A stretch of DNA of 64,000 bases from HLUCCA09 sp039822045 (GTDB lineage Bacteria > Pseudomonadota > Alphaproteobacteria > Rhodobacterales > Rhodobacteraceae): positions 62,001-126,000 of the forward strand of contig JBCBMY010000001.1 of assembly GCA_039822045.1 (NCBI GenBank), in the 5' to 3' direction. Of the stretch, positions 60,549-64,000 are shown one piece after another (positions within the stretch are counted from its first letter, which is position 1; the number at the start of each line of letters is the position of its first letter). Below the pieces are notes generated by a model. The model did no database searches. It saw only the letters and a list, made by a program, of their open reading frames with translations, and was not told the DNA's origin. Made by a program: the position numbers and the translations under genes.

Positions 60549-61032
60549 CCTTCTCACCCTGTGCCGGGTTCCACTGCAGGGGCGCACGGGGATCGAAAGG
60601 GAGGGGCACGGTGTATCCGGTCACCGTGACGTTCGCTTGCTTGTGAAGGTTGCCGACGAGGTTTTGGGCCTGGAATCCCACTTCGCCCTTACTGTTCTCG
60701 AGAAGTTGTTTCTCCTCGTCTGCCGTCGAACAGGACAGCAGCAACACTTCGGTGCCCTTCTCCTTCTTCACCTCATTTGTCATGGTCGCAAGCATACTGC
60801 TGTTGAACCCTCCGACGTTTTGGATGTTGCCGTGTCCCTGAAAAACAATCTTGTCGAACGTCTTGCCCGACCCGACGACCTGCGCCCAAGTCTGGACCTT
60901 GTCGGTAAGAAGAGGGTTCGACCTTTGAGGGGCGAAACAGATAACGGAAGGCTTCATTTCGGCGATATAGTCTAGGCAGCTGTTCCACTCGCCGACGCCA
61001 GTGAGGTTGTCACAGATCACGAAAAGGCACAT
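60526..61032 (-). CDS. Orphan protein with a caspase-like (clan CD) His/Cys pattern
   Basis: A 168-residue soluble protein that I do not recognise as a named family. Hydrophobic strands end in the motifs FQGHGN (His67) and LLLSCSTADEE (Cys101), the spacing and context of the catalytic dyad in clan CD peptidases such as C80, CHAT and the DUF4347 domain. The following FQAQNLVGNLHKQANVTVTGYTVPL also fits that fold. It is Lys- and Asn-rich and lower in GC than its neighbours, which suggests acquisition. AGGA lies eight bases before the ATG. Peptidase activity is inferred from the motif only. Confidence 0.7.
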   Translation of the reverse strand: MCLFVICDNLTGVGEWNSCLDYIAEMKPSVICFAPQRSNPLLTDKVQTWAQVVGSGKTFDKIVFQGHGNIQNVGGFNSSMLATMTNEVKKEKGTEVLLLSCSTADEEKQLLENSKGEVGFQAQNLVGNLHKQANVTVTGYTVPLPFDPRAPLQWNPAQGEKVTKVSKE

Positions 61033-61143
61033 AGGGTTTTCCTATCCTGGTTGGGTTTCGTGACCGTTGGTCGCGCCAGGATAGAACAGGGTTCTGCCGC
61101 TTAACGTGCAGTTGAGCGCCCGTGTAGAGACTGAAACAATGGC

Positions 61144-61166
61144 GCGCCGGGCCGATGGCCGGGCGC
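61144..61166. terminator. Possible terminator hairpin between fba and the caspase-like gene
   Basis: GCGCC-G-GGCC and GGCC-G-GGCGC form a symmetrical stem around GAT, with one internal mismatch. T-rich sequence on either side is weak (TTGTTT in both directions), so efficiency is uncertain. Confidence 0.4.
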
Positions 61167-61182
61167 CCTTGTTTCCTCCGCT

Positions 61183-62112
61183 TCAGGCCTTGCCCTTATA
61201 GATATCGATCAGCTTGCCGAGCATCGCCAGCGCGTCGTCCTTGCTGCGCTGAAAACTGTTCCGCCCGATGATCGACCCGTTGCCGCCGCCGTCGCGGATC
61301 GCGCGCGCATCGTCGAACACCGCATCCGCCCCCTTCGAGGCGCCGCCCGAGAACACGATCAGGCGGCGGCCGTCGAATGACGAGCGCACGCACTCGGCCA
61401 CCCGCGCGGCCTGGGTCGAGATGTCGATCCCGCCGTCTTCAAACGCCTTTTGGGCTTCCTTCTGTTCCAGGTGCTCGGCCGACAATTTCACCTTGATGAT
61501 GTGGGCGCCGAGCAGAGCCGCGATATGGGCCGCATAGGCCGTCACATCGGCGGCCGTTTCGCCCTCCTTGGTCAGCGCCTCGCCCCGCGGGTACGACCAG
61601 ATCACCGTTGCCACGCCGCAAGCCGCCGCCTCGCGCCGCATCTCGACGATCTCCTCGAACATGTCGAGCGACATGTCGGAGCCCGGATAGATGGTAAATC
61701 CGATTGCCGCACAGCCCAGCCGCAGCGCATCATCAACGCCCGCGGTCACCGCCTGGTTCTTGCCCGCGCCCGGACCCATCAGCGAATTGGCGGAGTTCAC
61801 CTTCAGGATCGTCGGGATCTGGCCGGCGAACGTATCGGCCCCCGCCTCAAGCGGGCCCAGCGGTGCGGCATAGGCGTTGAGCCCTGCATCGATGGCCAGC
61901 TGATAGTGGTAGTGCGGATCATACCCGGCCGGGTTGGGCGCAAAGCTGCGGGCAGGCCCGTGCTCAAATCCCTGGTCGACCGGCAGGATGATCATCTTGC
62001 CCGTTCCGCCGAGCTTGCCCTGCATCATGATCTGGCAGAGCTTGCCCTTCACGCCCGGGTTCTCGCCCTCGTAGTTCGACAGAATGCGCTGAACGGTGCG
62101 GGTGGCTTTCAT
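61183..62112 (-). CDS. Class I fructose-bisphosphate aldolase, DhnA/FbaB type
   Basis: A 309-residue aldolase of the DhnA type, which uses a Schiff-base lysine and no metal. Recognisable blocks are ILPVDQGFEHGP, AIGFTIYPGSD, VIWSYPRGE, HIIKVKLSAE (lysine strand) and IVFSGGASKG with GGGNGSIIGRNSFQR at the phosphate site. The ATG at 62112 gives MKATRTVQRILSNYEG. It should interconvert fructose-1,6-bisphosphate and triose phosphates. pgk lies on the same strand beyond two small genes, so glycolytic genes are grouped here. Confidence 0.93.
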   Translation of the reverse strand: MKATRTVQRILSNYEGENPGVKGKLCQIMMQGKLGGTGKMIILPVDQGFEHGPARSFAPNPAGYDPHYHYQLAIDAGLNAYAAPLGPLEAGADTFAGQIPTILKVNSANSLMGPGAGKNQAVTAGVDDALRLGCAAIGFTIYPGSDMSLDMFEEIVEMRREAAACGVATVIWSYPRGEALTKEGETAADVTAYAAHIAALLGAHIIKVKLSAEHLEQKEAQKAFEDGGIDISTQAARVAECVRSSFDGRRLIVFSGGASKGADAVFDDARAIRDGGGNGSIIGRNSFQRSKDDALAMLGKLIDIYKGKA

Positions 62113-62236
62113 GGTCACGTCCTTGATTGGTCGAAATGCTTGCAGGCGGGGTAAGAGCCGCACCCCCCCTGCGCAAGGGCGATATCGCTAACGCGACCGT
62201 CTGGCCACCCTGCAGCCGGGCCTGGGCGCCCGTGTC

Positions 62237-62815
62237 CTACATCTGCGGCACCTTCTCGCCCCGTTGCGCCAGTGTCGCGGTCTCGGCGATCCGCTTGGCC
62301 CGTGTGCCCTCGGTCTTGGCGTTCTTGATCCAGCGCAGCACGTTGCGGCGCACCGACGGCGCCATCTCGGCAAACGCGCCGGCGGCCGGCGGCCGCGCAT
62401 CGAGCGCCGCCTGCAGGTCCTCGGGCACGATCAGCGTATCCACATCGGCATAGAAGTCCCACAAGCCGCTCGCCTTTCCTGCCTCGACCGAAGCCAGACC
62501 GGCCGCCTGCATCCGCCCCTCTTCGATCAATCGGGCCGCCCGGTCCTTGTAGCTCTGGGCCCAGGCCTGCTGCTTGCGGGGCGCAATGAGCTGCATCGTC
62601 CGGTCGGCATCGAGCTTCATGCGCCGTCCGTCGATCCAGCCGTGGGCGATCAGCGCATCGAGCACGGCCTCGCGTCCCACATGCTTTTCGGCCGCATGGG
62701 CCTTCCATGTCACGAGCCAGACGCTCTCGCCCTGTCGATGATGGTCGCTGAGCCAGGTCCAAAGCTCCGCGTCCGAGGCAATCTCGACACGGGCTAAACC
62801 GTCCCCACTGCTCAT
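62237..62815 (-). CDS. YdeI/OmpD-associated family protein
   Basis: A 192-residue protein of the YdeI family: LWTWLSDHHRQGESVWLVTWK near the N-terminus, ALIAHGWIDGRRMKLDADRTMQLIAPRK in the middle and the C-terminal FAEMAPSVRRNVLRWIKNAKTEGTRAKRI block. The biochemical role is not established; some relatives affect sensitivity to polymyxin. Its start overlaps the stop of the DUF2461 gene by four bases. Confidence 0.87.
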   Translation of the reverse strand: MSSGDGLARVEIASDAELWTWLSDHHRQGESVWLVTWKAHAAEKHVGREAVLDALIAHGWIDGRRMKLDADRTMQLIAPRKQQAWAQSYKDRAARLIEEGRMQAAGLASVEAGKASGLWDFYADVDTLIVPEDLQAALDARPPAAGAFAEMAPSVRRNVLRWIKNAKTEGTRAKRIAETATLAQRGEKVPQM

Positions 62816-63489
62816 ACCATCGCGGTGCGCATCGCCTCGTCGAGCCAGCGCCAGACCGGCAGCATCGCCTCGGCTCGTGCCCGGAGCGCCGCAATCAGGC
62901 CCGCCTTGGCCCAGTCCTGGGGCAGATCAGCATGCAGGACCAGCGACTTGCGCTTCAGAAGTTCGGCGCTGGGGTGGCCTTCATCATAGGGTTTGGGCAC
63001 CCGCTTGAGCGGCTCGGCGCCCCAGCCCGAAAGCTCCGCGCCGCACGTTCGGCCTGCCTCGGTCAGGCTGGCCTGCAGGGCCGCGCCATCCCGGTCAATG
63101 GCCGCACGGAACTGGGTCAGGTCAGCCCCTTTCAATCCCGGCACGCCACATCCCAGCAGCAAATAGTCGGGCGCCGACCCAAAGAACCAGCCCGGCCGCG
63201 CCTCCCCCTCGGGCGGAAACCACGACAGATGGAGGTGGGTGTTGTAGGGCGTCTTGTCCTTCGAGAACCGGACATCGCGATAAATCCGAAAGAGCTTCGG
63301 CTTGAACGACGACCCTGTGATACGTCCAAGCTCGTCGCCCATCACATCGGCCAGCAACTCGGCCGGCTTCTTGATCCGGTCGGTATAGTGACCCTTGCGC
63401 GGCTCAAACCAGTCCTTCGAATTGTTCTTCTTCAACTCGGCGAAGAATGCGTTCGCCTCGCCAATCAGCGCCTCGAAGCCATCCGCCAT
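62812..63489 (-). CDS. DUF2461 (TIGR02453) family protein
   Basis: A 225-residue protein with the conserved blocks LKKNNSKDWFEPRKGHY, KPKLFRIYRDVRFSKDKTPYNTHLHL and a GWFFGSAPDYLLLGCGV strand. The family is widespread but has no assigned reaction. GGGAGGACG precedes the ATG at 63489. It is coupled to the YdeI-family gene and lies 109 bp after pgk on the same strand. Confidence 0.88.
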   Translation of the reverse strand: MADGFEALIGEANAFFAELKKNNSKDWFEPRKGHYTDRIKKPAELLADVMGDELGRITGSSFKPKLFRIYRDVRFSKDKTPYNTHLHLSWFPPEGEARPGWFFGSAPDYLLLGCGVPGLKGADLTQFRAAIDRDGAALQASLTEAGRTCGAELSGWGAEPLKRVPKPYDEGHPSAELLKRKSLVLHADLPQDWAKAGLIAALRARAEAMLPVWRWLDEAMRTAMV

Positions 63490-63598
63490 GTCGCGTCCTC
63501 CCGTTGTGCAACCCAGCTGGAAGATAGCAGGCCCTAAGCCGCAGGCGAGAGGGGCCCCGTTCTGTCGTGCCAGCGGGTGCCGCAACCTCGGCGGCGCT

Positions 63599-64000
63599 TC
63601 ACGCGTCCAGCGCGGCGACGCCGGGAAGGGTTTTGCCTTCCATCCACTCCAGAAAGGCACCGCCGGCGGTCGAGACATAGGTGAATTTCTCGGCCACGCC
63701 CGCATGATGCAGGGCCGCCACCGTGTCGCCCCCGCCTGCGACGCTGACAAGGCCCGCGTCGGTCGCCTCCGCCGCCGCCCGCGCCGCCGCCACGGTCGCC
63801 GCATCGAACGGGCGCAACTCGAACGCGCCAAGCGGGCCATTCCACACCAGCGTCCGGCAATCCTCAAACAGCGTCTCCAGCCGCTCAACGGTTTCCGGCC
63901 CGGCATCGAGGATCATCGCGTCTGCGGGGCAGGCATCCGAAGCGACGGTCTCGTGAGGTGCGCCTGCCTTGAATTCCCGCGCAATCACAAGATCGACGGG
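63599..64000 (-). CDS. pgk: Phosphoglycerate kinase, C-terminal part (5' end outside the window)
   Basis: The frame runs from the window edge to a stop at 63599 (133 residues). The sequence shows the nucleotide-binding C-terminal domain of PGK: MILDAGPETVE, TLVWNGPLGAFE and the glycine-rich VAGGGDTVAAL, ending with STAGGAFLEWMEGKTLPGV. It transfers phosphate from 1,3-bisphosphoglycerate to ADP. The nearby aldolase gene is on the same strand. Confidence 0.96.
   Translation of the reverse strand, partial: PVDLVIAREFKAGAPHETVASDACPADAMILDAGPETVERLETLFEDCRTLVWNGPLGAFELRPFDAATVAAARAAAEATDAGLVSVAGGGDTVAALHHAGVAEKFTYVSTAGGAFLEWMEGKTLPGVAALDA

Overview
The window comes from a high-GC alphaproteobacterial chromosome, almost certainly Rhodobacteraceae (Roseobacter/Rhodobacter group). 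Three things point there: a complete Rhodobacter-capsulatus-type gene transfer agent (GTA) cluster downstream of fabD-fabG-acpP-fabF-mltG, an ftsB-pdhA-pdhB-pdhC locus in which E1-beta carries a lipoyl domain, and an aglEFGAK alpha-glucoside locus with a LacI-type regulator. No replication, integrase or conjugation genes were seen. The ends of the window cut a GH1 glycosidase (left) and phosphoglycerate kinase (right).

Layout. 1-8.5 kb: alpha-glucoside uptake and hydrolysis (aglR and a GH1 enzyme leftwards; aglE-F-G-A-K rightwards), with a sigma70-like promoter and two LacI-type palindromes between the divergent arms. 8.6-13 kb: a small hypothetical gene, an agmatinase-family enzyme, guaB and an RNA m5C methyltransferase. 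13-15.5 kb: the hybrid kinase CckA, preceded by a perfect TTAA-N7-TTAA CtrA-type box. 15.5-23 kb: tyrS, anmK, and a leftward run moxR-like, SnoaL-like, fur, eamA, eno, DUF985. 23-31 kb: a DksA that lacks most zinc ligands, an FAD monooxygenase, tRNA-Leu(UAG), tig, a serine hydrolase, an exact 11-bp-period array of TCATAYG, rplI-rpsR-rpsF, a YceI protein and a cytochrome b561-YceI fusion. 31.4-36.4 kb: fabD, fabG, acpP, fabF, mltG.

36.5-51.5 kb: the GTA head-tail cluster (small and large terminase, portal, protease, capsid, connectors, tail tube, tape measure, distal tail, peptidase, 1310-residue hub/fibre protein), then a DUF2793 gene and a small hypothetical gene. Many starts overlap the preceding stop by 1-11 nt, as expected for one transcript. 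No integrase, replication or lysis genes are present, so I read it as a GTA and not a prophage. Next come a zinc-finger DksA/TraR-like gene, then cysE translationally coupled to a glycosyltransferase. CysE1 next to the R. capsulatus GTA cluster has been tied to receipt of GTA DNA and to extracellular polysaccharide. CckA belongs to the phosphorelay that controls GTA production in that species, so regulator, particle and possible recipient-side genes all lie in one window.

53.6-64 kb (mostly leftward): pdhC, a sulfotransferase nested in the pdh operon, pdhB, pdhA, ftsB, a rightward AidB-like acyl-CoA dehydrogenase, a compositionally different small protein with a caspase-like His/Cys pattern, a class I fructose-bisphosphate aldolase, two small conserved genes and the C-terminal part of pgk. 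The items most worth follow-up are the 11-bp array, the caspase-like orphan, the CtrA box at cckA, the promoter-terminator pair ahead of the GTA, the cysE-glycosyltransferase pair and the sulfotransferase inside the pdh operon.
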